Positions 1-8,658 of a stretch of 64,000 bases of DNA are shown here, piece by piece; within the stretch, counting starts at the first letter, position 1, and each line of letters begins with the position of its first letter. Position numbers and translations under genes: made by a program. The notes below the pieces were generated by a model. The model did not search any database. It was given only the letters and a program-made list of their open reading frames with translations, and was not told the DNA's origin. The stretch covers positions 248,001-312,000 of the forward strand of contig JADKKQ010000004.1 in the NCBI GenBank assembly GCA_016720425.1. Direction: 5' to 3'. The stretch is from Betaproteobacteria bacterium. GTDB taxonomy: Bacteria > Pseudomonadota > Gammaproteobacteria > Burkholderiales > Casimicrobiaceae.

Positions 1-585
1 CACCAGCAGGTAGTAGTACTTGATCGGGCCGGTGAACGCGAGGCCGGCGATGGTCTCGTTCTTCGCGAAGCTGAAGCTGCCGATGCTGAAGGGGTCGATC
101 AGCGTGATGCCCTGGGGGCCGTTGGTCAGGTTGATCGGCTGCGACAGGTTGTTGAGGAAGATGCGCACGATCTCGCCGAAGCCCAGCGTCACGATGGCGA
201 GGTAGTCGCCGCGCAGCTTCAGCGTCGGCGTCCCCAGCAGCACGCCGAAGAAGCAGGCCACGGCTGCGCCGATCGGCAGGATCACCCAGAACGGCAGGTG
301 CAGGTTGAAGTGCGGGCTCGCCAGCGCCGCGTAGGTGTAGGCGCCCACCGCGTAGAAGGCGATGTAGCCGAGGTCGAGCAGGCCGGCGAAGCCGACGACG
401 ATGTTGAGCCCCAGCGACAGCAGCACGAACAGGATCGCGAGGTTGGTGATGCGCACCCAGGCGGTGCCGATGCCGGCCAGCACGAACGGCAGGGCGATCA
501 GCGCGACGCCGACGAGCGCCAGCCCGACCCAGGCCGCGCGCGGGTTCTTGCGGAAGTCGAACAGCGAGTGGATGGCGGCGGACAC
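1..585 (-). CDS. livM: Branched-chain amino acid ABC transporter permease LivM (partial)
   Basis: The gene runs off the left edge, so only about the first 195 residues are present. The protein is an inner-membrane permease of the LivM type, pairing with LivH to import branched-chain amino acids or related amides. The visible part has several hydrophobic segments and the family-typical stretch ITNLAILFVLLSLGLNIVVG followed by GLLDLGYIAFYAVGAYTYA. The chosen start is GTG at 585, preceded by GGGGAG about ten bases away and 16 bases after the livH stop. There is no ATG earlier in the frame. Its place directly after livH supports one transcript; livG and livF ATPase genes would be expected beyond the edge. 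Confidence 0.88.
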   Translation of the reverse strand, partial: MSAAIHSLFDFRKNPRAAWVGLALVGVALIALPFVLAGIGTAWVRITNLAILFVLLSLGLNIVVGFAGLLDLGYIAFYAVGAYTYAALASPHFNLHLPFWVILPIGAAVACFFGVLLGTPTLKLRGDYLAIVTLGFGEIVRIFLNNLSQPINLTNGPQGITLIDPFSIGSFSFAKNETIAGLAFTGPIKYYYLLV

Positions 586-601
586 GCCGGCGGCTCCCCG
601 G

Positions 602-1606
602 TCAGGCGCGATCGCTGACGCGCTCGCCGAGCAGCCCCGACGGCCGGAACACCAGCACGGCGATCAGCACCATGAACGCGAACACGTCCTGGTAGTTGCT
701 GCCGAACAGCGTGAGGTTCGGATCGGTGGCGCAGCGCGCCGCGATGGCGTCCGACCAGCTGGCGAGCTGGCAGAGGTTGGTGATCTCGCCGACGTAGCCC
801 GCGCCCAGCGCCTCGATGACGCCGAGCAGCAGGCCGCCCAGCATCGCGCCGCCGAGGTTGCCGATGCCGCCCAGCACCGCGGCCGAGAAGGCCTTGAGCC
901 CGAGCATGAAGCCCATCTGGTACTGCGCGATGCCGTAGTAGGTGCCGACCATCACGCCGGCCACGGCGGCCAGCGCGGCGCCGATGACGAAGGTGAGCGC
1001 GATGACGTTGTTGATGTTGATGCCCATCAGCCCGGCGACCTCCTGGTTCTGCGACGTGGCCCGCATCGCGATGCCGAGCTTGGTCCGGTAGACCAGGCCC
1101 AGGAGCCCCGCCATCATCAGGATCGACGTGGCGATGATCGCGACCTGCACGTTGGTGATCGTGGCGCCGTCGGGATTGCCGGTGAAGTGGTACGGCGTGA
1201 CGGTGACGATCTGCGGAAACGGGATCGGATTGCGGCTCCAGATGATCATCGCCAGGTGCTGCAGGATGATCGACAGCCCGATGGCGGTGATCAGCGGCGC
1301 GAGCCGCGGCGCCTTGCGCAGCGGGCGGTAGGCCACCCGCTCCAGCGTGTAGCCGACCGCCATGCACGCCGGCACCGCGACGAGGACGCCGGCGAGCACG
1401 ATCGCCAGCGGCGGCAGGCCGGTGTTGGCGCCGCTGATCGTGGTGATCACCGTGAAGGCGACCATCGCGCCGATCATCACCACCTCGCCGTGGGCGAAGT
1501 TGATGAGCTGGATGATGCCGTAGACCATCGTGTAGCCGAGCGCGACGACCGCGTACACGCTGCCCAGCGTGAGGCCGTTGACCAGTTGCTGCAGGAAGAT
1601 GTCCAA
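602..1606 (-). CDS. livH: Branched-chain amino acid ABC transporter permease LivH
   Basis: Inner-membrane permease of the high-affinity branched-chain amino acid (or urea/amide) uptake system. The protein starts LDIFLQQLVNGLTLGSVYA and shows the LivH signature GYTMVYGIIQLINFAHGE, then multiple hydrophobic helices; near the C-terminus lies the coupling-helix-like AAVLGGIGNLGGAMLGG. Length is about 334 residues, slightly longer than typical LivH. I chose the TTG at 1606 because it restores the usual DIFLQQ N-terminus and has GGAG nine bases upstream; a second TTG at 1630 would add eight residues. It lies between livK and livM on the same strand. An insertion around residues 240-265 with two Cys (CQLAS, ARCATD) is visible and is seen in some beta-proteobacterial homologues. 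Confidence 0.92.
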   Translation of the reverse strand: MDIFLQQLVNGLTLGSVYAVVALGYTMVYGIIQLINFAHGEVVMIGAMVAFTVITTISGANTGLPPLAIVLAGVLVAVPACMAVGYTLERVAYRPLRKAPRLAPLITAIGLSIILQHLAMIIWSRNPIPFPQIVTVTPYHFTGNPDGATITNVQVAIIATSILMMAGLLGLVYRTKLGIAMRATSQNQEVAGLMGININNVIALTFVIGAALAAVAGVMVGTYYGIAQYQMGFMLGLKAFSAAVLGGIGNLGGAMLGGLLLGVIEALGAGYVGEITNLCQLASWSDAIAARCATDPNLTLFGSNYQDVFAFMVLIAVLVFRPSGLLGERVSDRA

Positions 1607-1699
1607 GCGGCGGGACTCCAGGGGGGGCAAACCCGCCCATGGTAGCGAGGGCGCGGGGTTACGGGAACCCCGGCCCGTGGCGCTGCGCCTCCGGGGGAC

Positions 1700-1730
1700 A
1701 AAAAAAACGGCGCCCCGGGCGGGGCGCCGT
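1700..1730 (-). terminator. Rho-independent terminator after livK
   Basis: On the minus strand a GC-rich hairpin (arms ACGGCGCCCC and GGGGCGCCGT, positions 1707-1730) is followed by eight consecutive T (1707-1700). It sits 19 bases after the livK stop and about 95 bases before livH, so it should end many transcripts after livK and lower permease expression relative to the binding protein, a common arrangement in ABC uptake operons. Confidence 0.8.
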
Positions 1731-1748
1731 CGCTGCCGGTGGTGCCGT

Positions 1749-3014
1749 CTACTTCTTCGGTGCCGCGGCCGGAGCCGCCGGAGCCGGGGCCGCCGGGGCC
1801 GCCGCCGCCGGCGCGCCGTCGAGCTTGGTCGTCTTGCCGTCCTTGATGATCGCGACCGGCTCGACGATGCCCTTCTTCATCTGGAAGATCGTCATCTCGG
1901 CGCCCTTGCGGTCGCCCTTGGCGTCGAACTCGATCTTGCCGGTCGCGCCCTCGTAGGAGATCGACGCCAGCGCCGGCAGGTACTTCGCCGGGTCGGCCGA
2001 GTCGGCCTTCTGCATCGCCGCGATCAGCAGGTTGGCGCCGTCGTAGAAGAACGGCGCGTACTGCTTCACCTCGCCGTACTTCGCCTTGAACGCGTCCTGG
2101 AAGCTCTTCGACGCCATCTGCGTCGGGATGCCGGGCTGCGAGCAGATCAAGCCCTCGGACGCCGGACCGCCGAGCTTGGTCATCTCGGCGGTGCACGCGC
2201 CGTCGCCGAAGGTGAACGTCGCCTTGATGCCGAGCTCGCGCGCCTGCTTGATCATCGGGCCGCCGGTGGCGTCCATGCCGCCGTAGAAGATGGCGTCGGG
2301 ATTCTTGCCCTTGATCTTGGTCAGGATCGCCTTGAAGTCGGTCGCCTTGTCGTTGGTCTTCTCGCGCGCGACGATGTTCACGCCGGACGCCTTCAGCGTC
2401 TTCTCGACTTCGTTGGCCAGGCCTTCGCCGTAGGCGGTGGCGTCGTCGGCGATGGCGACCTTCTTGGCCTTCAGTTCGCCCGCGATGTACGCGGCGACGG
2501 CGGGACCCTGCTGGTCGTCGCGGCCGACGGTGCGGAACACGACCTTGAAGCCCTGCTCGGTCAGCTTCGGGTTGGTCGCCGAACCGGAGATCATCGGGAT
2601 GCCGGCCTGGTTGTAGACGGCGGAGGCGGGGATCGTCACGCCCGAGTTCAGGTGGCCGACGACGCCGGCGACCTTGGCGTCGGCGAATTTCTGCGCGATC
2701 GTCGGTCCGAGCTTCGGGTCGGCCTGGTCGTCTTCGGTCAGCATCTCGAACTTGACCGTCTTGCCGCCGAGCTTGATCTTCCTGGCGTTCGCTTCGTCGA
2801 CGGCCAGGCGCACGCCGTTCTCGTTGTCCTTGCCGAGGTGGGCGATGCCGCCGGTCAGCGGGCCGGCGTGGGCGATCTTGACGGTGATGGTCTCCTCGAC
2901 CGGCGCCGCAGCCTTGGGCGCTTCGGCCTTCTTGGGCTCTTCCTTGCCGCAACCGTACAGGGTGACTGCTGCGGCGGCGACGAGGGTCAGGCCGAGCTTG
3001 CGCGTGATATTCAT
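1749..3014 (-). CDS. livK: Branched-chain amino acid ABC transporter substrate-binding lipoprotein
   Basis: Periplasmic binding protein (type 1 fold, Leu/Ile/Val-binding family) that captures the substrate for LivHM. The 421-residue product begins MNITRKLGLTLVAAAAVTLYGC, a lipoprotein signal with Cys22 as the probable lipidation site. A short charged linker rich in K, E, A and P follows. Family features are IAHAGPLTGGIAHLGKDNENG near residue 47, VAGVVGHLNSGVTIPAS near residue 115 and ISGSATNP near residue 142. The C-terminus is an unusual low-complexity Ala/Pro tail (about residues 395-421). The gene is first in the operon and has the strong promoter described at 3074-3102. Exact substrate (leucine class, urea or amides) cannot be told from sequence alone. 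Confidence 0.92.
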   Translation of the reverse strand: MNITRKLGLTLVAAAAVTLYGCGKEEPKKAEAPKAAAPVEETITVKIAHAGPLTGGIAHLGKDNENGVRLAVDEANARKIKLGGKTVKFEMLTEDDQADPKLGPTIAQKFADAKVAGVVGHLNSGVTIPASAVYNQAGIPMISGSATNPKLTEQGFKVVFRTVGRDDQQGPAVAAYIAGELKAKKVAIADDATAYGEGLANEVEKTLKASGVNIVAREKTNDKATDFKAILTKIKGKNPDAIFYGGMDATGGPMIKQARELGIKATFTFGDGACTAEMTKLGGPASEGLICSQPGIPTQMASKSFQDAFKAKYGEVKQYAPFFYDGANLLIAAMQKADSADPAKYLPALASISYEGATGKIEFDAKGDRKGAEMTIFQMKKGIVEPVAIIKDGKTTKLDGAPAAAAPAAPAPAAPAAAPKK

Positions 3015-3073
3015 GGGCTTTCGTAGCCTCCGTGAGAAACAGGGGGTGGGTGACGGAAATGAGAAAACGGAGG

Positions 3074-3102
3074 ATTATTTGCTGCCGCCACCCACCTGTC
3101 AA
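3074..3102 (-). promoter_or_regulatory. Sigma-70 promoter of the liv operon
   Basis: Minus strand: -35 TTGACA (3102-3097, perfect), 17-base spacer, -10 AATAAT (3079-3074, five of six). It predicts a transcript start about 50 bases upstream of the livK ATG at 3014, with CGGAGG in the leader. This is the best-matching promoter in the window. Confidence 0.75.
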
Positions 3103-3447
3103 TCGCCCGCGACGCGCCCGGGATGCACGTCGGCGCCCGGCGGGTCGGTTGCGGACGCGCGGCGGCATCGCCGCCGCCGCCGGACGCGGTCCGTCGCCGC
3201 GGGCGGCGGTCGGTCGCAGCCGGCTTGCCGCCCCGGGCCCGGGTCATTATGCTGCGGGTCCTGCGGCTTGCCGGGCCCCGGGGATCGACTCCGCGCCCGG
3301 CCTCCCAAGGAATGAATCCAGCGGACCGGCCCGGCGCATCCAAGGCGGGTCGGGAACAACACTTCATGGGGCGAGGCGGCGATCCCGCGGCGCCCGGGAC
3401 GATCATCGGCAGCCGGTGGCACACGCCGGCTGCGGCAAGGGATTCGA
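3103..3447. other. Intergenic region between divergent liv and RND operons
   Basis: About 345 GC-rich bases between the liv promoter and the efflux adaptor gene. I see no convincing gene, hairpin with T-tract, or second strong promoter. CATTAT at 3245-3250 is a weak -10 candidate for the efflux operon but lacks a well-spaced -35. No TetR- or MarR-type regulator gene sits here, unlike many RND operons. Confidence 0.5.
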
Positions 3448-4605
3448 ATGGCAGCAAGTCGCACGTGGCGCCGGGTCGTCGGTGGCCTGCTGGTGGTCGC
3501 CGTCGTCGGCGCGGTCGGCGGCGGCGTCGCCTGGCGGATGCAGAAGAAGAGCGCCGAGGCGCAACGGGCCAAGGACGTCGCGGTGGCGCTCGAGTTCGCG
3601 CCGACCGATCTCACGCGGGTCGAGGGCAGGGCGCTGGCGCGCCGCCTGCCGGTGTCGGGAACGCTGCAGCCGCTGAAGCAGGCGGTCGTCAAGGCCAAGG
3701 TCTCCGGCGACGTCAGGCAGATCGCCGTGCGCGAAGGCGAGGCGGTCCGCGCCGGACAGGTGCTGGCCCGGATCGACACCGCGGACCTCGAGGCCCGGCT
3801 GGCCGAGCGCATCGGCACGCTCGAGTCGTCGCGGGCGCAGCTCGCGCTGGCCGAGAAGACGCGGGCCACCAACCTCGCGCTGCTGAAGCAGAACTTCATC
3901 TCCCGCAACGCCTTCGACAATTCCGAGTCGAGCTACAGCGTCTCGCAGGGCACGGTGAAGTCCGCCGAGGCGCAGGTGCAGATCGCGCGCAACGCCCTCA
4001 AGGACGCCGTGGTCGTCGCACCGCTGTCCGGCATCGTCGCCCGGCGCCACGTGCAGCCCGGCGAGAAGGTGGGCTTCGACGCGCCGCTGGTCACCGTCGT
4101 CGATCTCGCCGGCCTGGAGTTGCAGGCGCTGGTGCCCGCCGTCGACGTTCCCGAGCTCGCGATCGGCATGCAGGTCGAGCTGGCGATCGACGGTTTCGGC
4201 GAGCGGCGCTTTGCCGGTCGGGTGGAGCGCATCAACCCGTCGACCGAGCCCGGGACCCGCGCTTTCCTGGTCTACGTCGGCATTCCCAATCCCGAGCGGA
4301 CGCTGCGCGGCGGGATGTTCGCCACCGGGCACATCGCGCTGGCGGCGCAGGCGCCGGTGCCCACGCTGCCGCTGGCGGCGGTGCGCGTCGAGGCGGGCCA
4401 GTCCTACGTCTGGTCGATCGTCGACGGCAAGCTCGCCCGGCACAGCCTGGTCACCGGCCGCCGCGACGACGAGGCGGGGCGGATCGAGATCCGTTCCGAG
4501 TTGCCAGCGGGGATGCCGATCCTCGCCACGCGCTTCGACAACCTGAAGGAAGGCGCGCCCGCGCTGGTCAGGACTCCCGCCGCCGCCGCGCCGAACGCCG
4601 GCTGA
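3448..4605 (+). CDS. RND efflux periplasmic adaptor (membrane fusion protein)
   Basis: Adaptor that links an inner-membrane RND pump to an outer-membrane TolC-type channel. The 385-residue protein has an N-terminal membrane anchor (about residues 9-29), a lipoyl-type half-motif VVKAKVSGDVRQIAVREGEAV near residue 80, an alpha-hairpin (about 100-170) and the returning lipoyl half VVAPLSGIVARRHVQPGEKV near residue 188. These are followed by the beta-barrel and membrane-proximal domains. Start ATG at 3448 is preceded by CAAGGGA at good spacing. The pump gene follows after 65 bases. The TolC homologue at 9111 is a plausible channel partner. Substrate is not predictable. Confidence 0.9.
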   Translation: MAASRTWRRVVGGLLVVAVVGAVGGGVAWRMQKKSAEAQRAKDVAVALEFAPTDLTRVEGRALARRLPVSGTLQPLKQAVVKAKVSGDVRQIAVREGEAVRAGQVLARIDTADLEARLAERIGTLESSRAQLALAEKTRATNLALLKQNFISRNAFDNSESSYSVSQGTVKSAEAQVQIARNALKDAVVVAPLSGIVARRHVQPGEKVGFDAPLVTVVDLAGLELQALVPAVDVPELAIGMQVELAIDGFGERRFAGRVERINPSTEPGTRAFLVYVGIPNPERTLRGGMFATGHIALAAQAPVPTLPLAAVRVEAGQSYVWSIVDGKLARHSLVTGRRDDEAGRIEIRSELPAGMPILATRFDNLKEGAPALVRTPAAAAPNAG

Positions 4606-4626
4606 CGATCCCGCCGCGCCGCCCGC

Positions 4627-4668
4627 GTTCCTGTCCTCTGTCCTCTGATCCCTGATCCCTGATACCTG
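4627..4668 (+). repeat. Tandem heptamer repeat in adaptor-pump spacer
   Basis: Six back-to-back 7-base units end two bases before the pump ATG: GTTCCTG, TCCTCTG, TCCTCTG, ATCCCTG, ATCCCTG, ATACCTG. All end in TG and share a CC/CT core. The tract is pyrimidine-rich and occupies the place where a Shine-Dalgarno sequence would be expected; none is visible. Confidence 0.8.
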
Positions 4669-4670
4669 CC

Positions 4671-7600
4671 ATGTGGATCACCCGCATCTCGATCAACAAC
4701 CCGGTCTTCGCCACGATGGTGATGATCGGCATCACCGTGCTGGGGATCTTTTCCTACGCCCGGCTGCGCGTCGAGCAGATGCCCGAGGTCAACCTGCCGT
4801 TCGTGCTGGTGATGACCGCCTATCCGGGCGCGGCGCCGGAGGCGGTGGAGACCGACGTCACCAAGCCGCTCGAGTACGCGATCAACACCGTCTCGGGCGT
4901 CAAGCTCATCCGCTCGAACTCCCTCGAGGGCCAGAGCCAGGTGTTCGCCGAGTTCCGGCTGGACACCGACATGACGCGGGCGATCCAGGACGTGCGCGAC
5001 AAGGTGGCGCTGGCGCGGCCCGGGTTCCCGCGCGAGGTCAAGGATCCGCTGGTGATCCGCGCCGACAGCGAGAACACGCAGCCGGTCGTCGCGCTGGCGG
5101 TGATGTCGCCGACGGTGAACCTGCGCGAACTGACGGCGCTCACCGACCAGACGATCGTCAAGGGCCTGGAGAACGTGCCCGGGGTGGCGCGCATCGACGT
5201 CAACGGCCGGGTGACGCGGCAGATCCTGGTGCAGATCAAGCCCAGCGCGCTGATCGCGCTCGGCATCGGCGTCGACCAGGTCATCAACGCCATCCGCGCA
5301 GCGAACCAGGACCTGCCGGCAGGGCGGATCACGCACGGAGCCAGCGACGCGATCGTGCGCATCGAGGGCAAGATCAAGGACCCGGCGCAGTTCGGGCGCA
5401 TCATCGTCGCCCAGCAGGGGGGCGCGGCGGTCTTCCTGTCGCAGGTGGCCGACATCGTCGACGGCGAGAAGGAGGAGACGTCGTTCGCCCGGATCAACGG
5501 CCGCCCGGCGATCACGCTCGACATCCAGAAGGCGCAGGACGCCAACATTGTCGAGACCGGCAAGGGCGTCGCCGACGCGGTCAAGGTCCTGCGCGAGCGC
5601 CTGCCCGCCGCGGTCGAGCTGCGGGTCGTCAACTCGACGGCCGACAAGGTCGAGGCCTCGGTCAACCGCGTCAAGGAGACGATCCTCGAAGGCGCGACGC
5701 TCACCGTGCTGATCGTCTTCCTCTTCCTCCACAGCTGGCGCAGCACGGTGATCACCGGCCTCACGCTGCCGCTCGCGGTCATCGCCACCTTCATCGCCCT
5801 CTACGCGTTCGGCTTCACGCTCAACTTCCTGACGCTGATGGCGCTGTCGCTGTGCATCGGCCTGCTGATCGACGACGCCATCGTCGTGCGCGAGAACATC
5901 GTCCGCCACCTCGCCATGGGCAAGGACCACGCGACCGCGGCCCGCGAAGGCACCGACGAGATCGGGCTGGCGGTGATGGCGACGACCTTCGCCATCGTCG
6001 CGGTGTTCGTGCCGATCGCCTTCATGAGCGGCATCATCGGCAAGTTCTTCTTCCAGTTCGGCCTCACCGTGGCGGTGGCCGTGCTGGTGTCGCTGTTCGT
6101 GAGCTTCACGCTCGACCCGATGCTGTCGTCGGTGTGGCACGACCCGCCGGAGGGGCGCTTCCGCCGCGCCCCGTGGCTGGGGCGGGTGATGGACCGGATC
6201 GAGCGCGGCGTCGAGCGGATCCACGAGCTCTACGGCGAGGTGCTCGCCTGGGGTCTCGACCATCGCGTCCGGGTGCTGGTCGCGGCGACGCTGCTGTTCT
6301 TCGGCAGTTTCGCGCTGGTCCCGCTGATCGGCACCGAATTCGTGCCCGAGGCCGACAACGGCTTCATCTCGCTGCGGCTCAACACGCCGGTCGGGTCCAG
6401 TCTCGCGCACACCGACGGCAAGGTGGCGCAGGTCGAGGCGGCGCTGAAGGCGTTTCCGGAAATCGACCTGGTGATGACCACGGTGGGCACCGACGAGGGT
6501 CGCAACTACGCGCGCGTCAACCTGCGGCTGGTCGACCGGACGCTGCGCTCGCGCTCGCAGAAGGAGCTGGAGCGGGTGATCCGGGCCGCGCTGCGGCCGA
6601 TCGCCGGCATCGACCTCTCGGTCGGCTTCAACCGGCCCATCTTCGTCAACGTGCTGGGGCCCGACCCGGCGACGCTGTCGGCGCTGATCCGGGACCTGCA
6701 GGTCAAGGTCGCCAGGGTGCCCGGCATCGCCGACCTCGAGACCTCGGACAAGGACGCCAATCCCGCGCTGTCGGTGCGGCTCAACAATGCCGCGGCGGCC
6801 GACCTGGGCATCACCGTCGCCCAGCTCGGCAGCACGCTGCGCCCGCTGCTGGCCGGCGACACGGTGAGCTACTGGCTCGGTCCCGACGGCCAGAACTACG
6901 AAGTCAACGTCCAGCTGCCGAAGGAAAACCGGCGCCTCGCCGCGGACCTCGGCAATCTCTACCTCTCCACGGGCAAGCGCGGCCCCGACGGCGAGCTGCG
7001 GATGGTGCCGCTGCGGCAGGTCGCCGAGGTCGTCGAGACCACCAGCCCGCAGATCATCAAGCGCCAGGACCTGCAGCGGCGCGTCGCGCTCTACGCCGGA
7101 GCCGAGGGGCGGCCGTCCGGCGACGTCGGCACCGACGTGCAGAAGATCGTCAAGGAGACGACGCTGCCGCCGGGCTACCGGTTCTCGGTCGGCGGCCAGC
7201 AGCAGGACATGGTCGAGTCGTTCAACGCCGCGCTGGCCGCGCTGGCGCTGGCGATCGTGTTCATCTACCTGATCCTCGCGTCACAGTTCGCGAGCTTCCT
7301 GCAGCCGCTGGCGATCATGGCGTCGCTGCCGCTGTCGCTGATCGGCGTGTTCGCCGGGCTGCTGGTCACCGGCACGACGCTCAACGTCTTCTCGATCATC
7401 GGCTGCATCATGCTGATGGGCCTCGTCACCAAGAACGCGATCCTGCTGGTCGACTTCGCCAATCGCGCCCGCCGGGCCGGCGCGAGCCTGCGCGACGCGC
7501 TGCTGCAGGCGGGGCAGGTGCGCCTGCGACCGATCCTGATGACCACGGCGGCGATGATCGGCGGGATGCTGCCGCTGGCGCTGGGCCTCGGCGAGGGCGG

Positions 7601-7784
7601 CGAAACCCAGGCCCCGATGGGCCGGGCGATCATCGGCGGGGTCGTCACCTCGACGCTGCTGACGCTGGTCGTCGTGCCGGTGCTCTACACCTATCTCGAC
7701 ACGTGGGCCGAGCGGCGCCGGAACCGGCGCGCGGCGCGGAAGGCATCGACCGACGCGCTCGCCGGACCGGCACGGGCGGATTGA
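4671..7784 (+). CDS. RND multidrug efflux transporter permease (AcrB/HAE1 family)
   Basis: Proton-driven inner-membrane pump of the resistance-nodulation-division superfamily, 1037 residues, the usual length. It opens WITRISINNPVFATMVMIG, as is typical for the family. Transmembrane segment 4 carries the paired acidic residues of the proton relay in IGLLIDDAIVVRENI (about 395-410). Two repeats of six membrane helices are separated by large periplasmic loops, and the late helices contain IGCIMLMGLVTKNAILLVDF (about 905-925). The C-terminus is a short Arg/Ala-rich cytoplasmic tail. It pairs with the adaptor upstream; together they would form a tripartite pump with TolC. The start ATG at 4671 lacks a Shine-Dalgarno sequence and follows the heptamer tract. 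Confidence 0.93.
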   Translation: MWITRISINNPVFATMVMIGITVLGIFSYARLRVEQMPEVNLPFVLVMTAYPGAAPEAVETDVTKPLEYAINTVSGVKLIRSNSLEGQSQVFAEFRLDTDMTRAIQDVRDKVALARPGFPREVKDPLVIRADSENTQPVVALAVMSPTVNLRELTALTDQTIVKGLENVPGVARIDVNGRVTRQILVQIKPSALIALGIGVDQVINAIRAANQDLPAGRITHGASDAIVRIEGKIKDPAQFGRIIVAQQGGAAVFLSQVADIVDGEKEETSFARINGRPAITLDIQKAQDANIVETGKGVADAVKVLRERLPAAVELRVVNSTADKVEASVNRVKETILEGATLTVLIVFLFLHSWRSTVITGLTLPLAVIATFIALYAFGFTLNFLTLMALSLCIGLLIDDAIVVRENIVRHLAMGKDHATAAREGTDEIGLAVMATTFAIVAVFVPIAFMSGIIGKFFFQFGLTVAVAVLVSLFVSFTLDPMLSSVWHDPPEGRFRRAPWLGRVMDRIERGVERIHELYGEVLAWGLDHRVRVLVAATLLFFGSFALVPLIGTEFVPEADNGFISLRLNTPVGSSLAHTDGKVAQVEAALKAFPEIDLVMTTVGTDEGRNYARVNLRLVDRTLRSRSQKELERVIRAALRPIAGIDLSVGFNRPIFVNVLGPDPATLSALIRDLQVKVARVPGIADLETSDKDANPALSVRLNNAAAADLGITVAQLGSTLRPLLAGDTVSYWLGPDGQNYEVNVQLPKENRRLAADLGNLYLSTGKRGPDGELRMVPLRQVAEVVETTSPQIIKRQDLQRRVALYAGAEGRPSGDVGTDVQKIVKETTLPPGYRFSVGGQQQDMVESFNAALAALALAIVFIYLILASQFASFLQPLAIMASLPLSLIGVFAGLLVTGTTLNVFSIIGCIMLMGLVTKNAILLVDFANRARRAGASLRDALLQAGQVRLRPILMTTAAMIGGMLPLALGLGEGGETQAPMGRAIIGGVVTSTLLTLVVVPVLYTYLDTWAERRRNRRAARKASTDALAGPARAD

Positions 7785-8007
7785 CGACCACCGGGTTTCG
7801 CCGGCTCTGGCCCGGCGAATTGACGTGCGATAATCAGGCGGCGCACAATAAATGACCACGAGTCAGTTAATGAGCCGGGACGCGCCGGTGAATCGCGTCC
7901 TGTGACGCGGGTCACCGAGTCCGGCGCCCGTCTCGGGTATCGTGCACCGCTGGCCCCCTCGTCGGCGTGGCGCGGCGATGACGGGGCGCCGTTTCCGGAA
8001 CCCGACT

Positions 8008-8658
8008 ATGGATATCGAACAAGCGCGTTTCAACATGGTCGAGCAGCAGGTTCGCACCTGGGCGGTGCTGGACCCGCAGGTGCTCGACCTGCTGTTCACG
8101 GTTCGCCGGGAGGAATTCGTCCCGCCCGCGCACCGGTTGCTGGCCTTCGCCGACCTCGAGCTTCCGCTGGGCGACGGCGAGCGGATGTGGACCCCGAAAA
8201 TGGAGGCCCGCGTCGTCCAGGACCTGACGCTGGAACCGGGCGACGAGGTGCTCGAGATCGGCACCGGCAGCGGCTATCTGACCGCACTGCTGGCCTCGCT
8301 GGGCGCCAAGGTGACGAGTGTCGAGATCAACCCCCGGCTGGCGGCGACCGCGCGGCAGAACCTCGACCGCGCGGGGTTGCGCGAGGTGACGCTCGCCATC
8401 GGCGACGGCGCCCGGGGCTGGGGCCGCGGCGAGTACGACGCGATCGTGCTCACCGGGTCGACGCCGCGGCTGGACGACGCCTTCCTGCGCCAGCTGAAGC
8501 CGGGCGGGCGGGTGTTCGCCGTCGTCGGCGACGCGCCGGTGATGACCGCGCGCATCATCCGCTGGGTGGGCGCCGGCTCGTTCACCACGACCGATCGCTT
8601 CGAGACGGTGATCGCGCCGTTGCAGAACGCCGCGGCACCCGCGCGGTTCGCGCTTTGA
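8008..8658 (+). CDS. Protein-L-isoaspartate O-methyltransferase-like protein
   Basis: Rossmann-fold SAM-dependent methyltransferase of the Pcm family, 216 residues from ATG 8008 (MDIEQARFNMVEQQVRTW, the normal N-terminus; an upstream GTG at 7942 is not supported). The SAM-binding loop is VLEIGTGSGYLTALLASLG near residue 88 and the acidic ribose-binding end of strand 2 is VTSVEINP. In canonical Pcm the segment after the first helical part reads GQTISQP. Here the equivalent reads GERMWTPKMEARVVQDL, so the isoaspartate-site Ser/Thr pattern is altered and activity on isoaspartyl peptides is uncertain. This divergent form commonly precedes a rhodanese and tolC in beta-proteobacteria. The stop overlaps the rhodanese start. 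Confidence 0.82.
   Translation: MDIEQARFNMVEQQVRTWAVLDPQVLDLLFTVRREEFVPPAHRLLAFADLELPLGDGERMWTPKMEARVVQDLTLEPGDEVLEIGTGSGYLTALLASLGAKVTSVEINPRLAATARQNLDRAGLREVTLAIGDGARGWGRGEYDAIVLTGSTPRLDDAFLRQLKPGGRVFAVVGDAPVMTARIIRWVGAGSFTTTDRFETVIAPLQNAAAPARFAL

Noticed and set aside
401..1645. Plus-strand frame of 414 codons opposite livH
   Set aside because: Low-complexity shadow; livH and livM on the minus strand account for the region.
4627..4668. CRISPR array
   Set aside because: Units are 7 bases with no spacers, and no cas genes are present.
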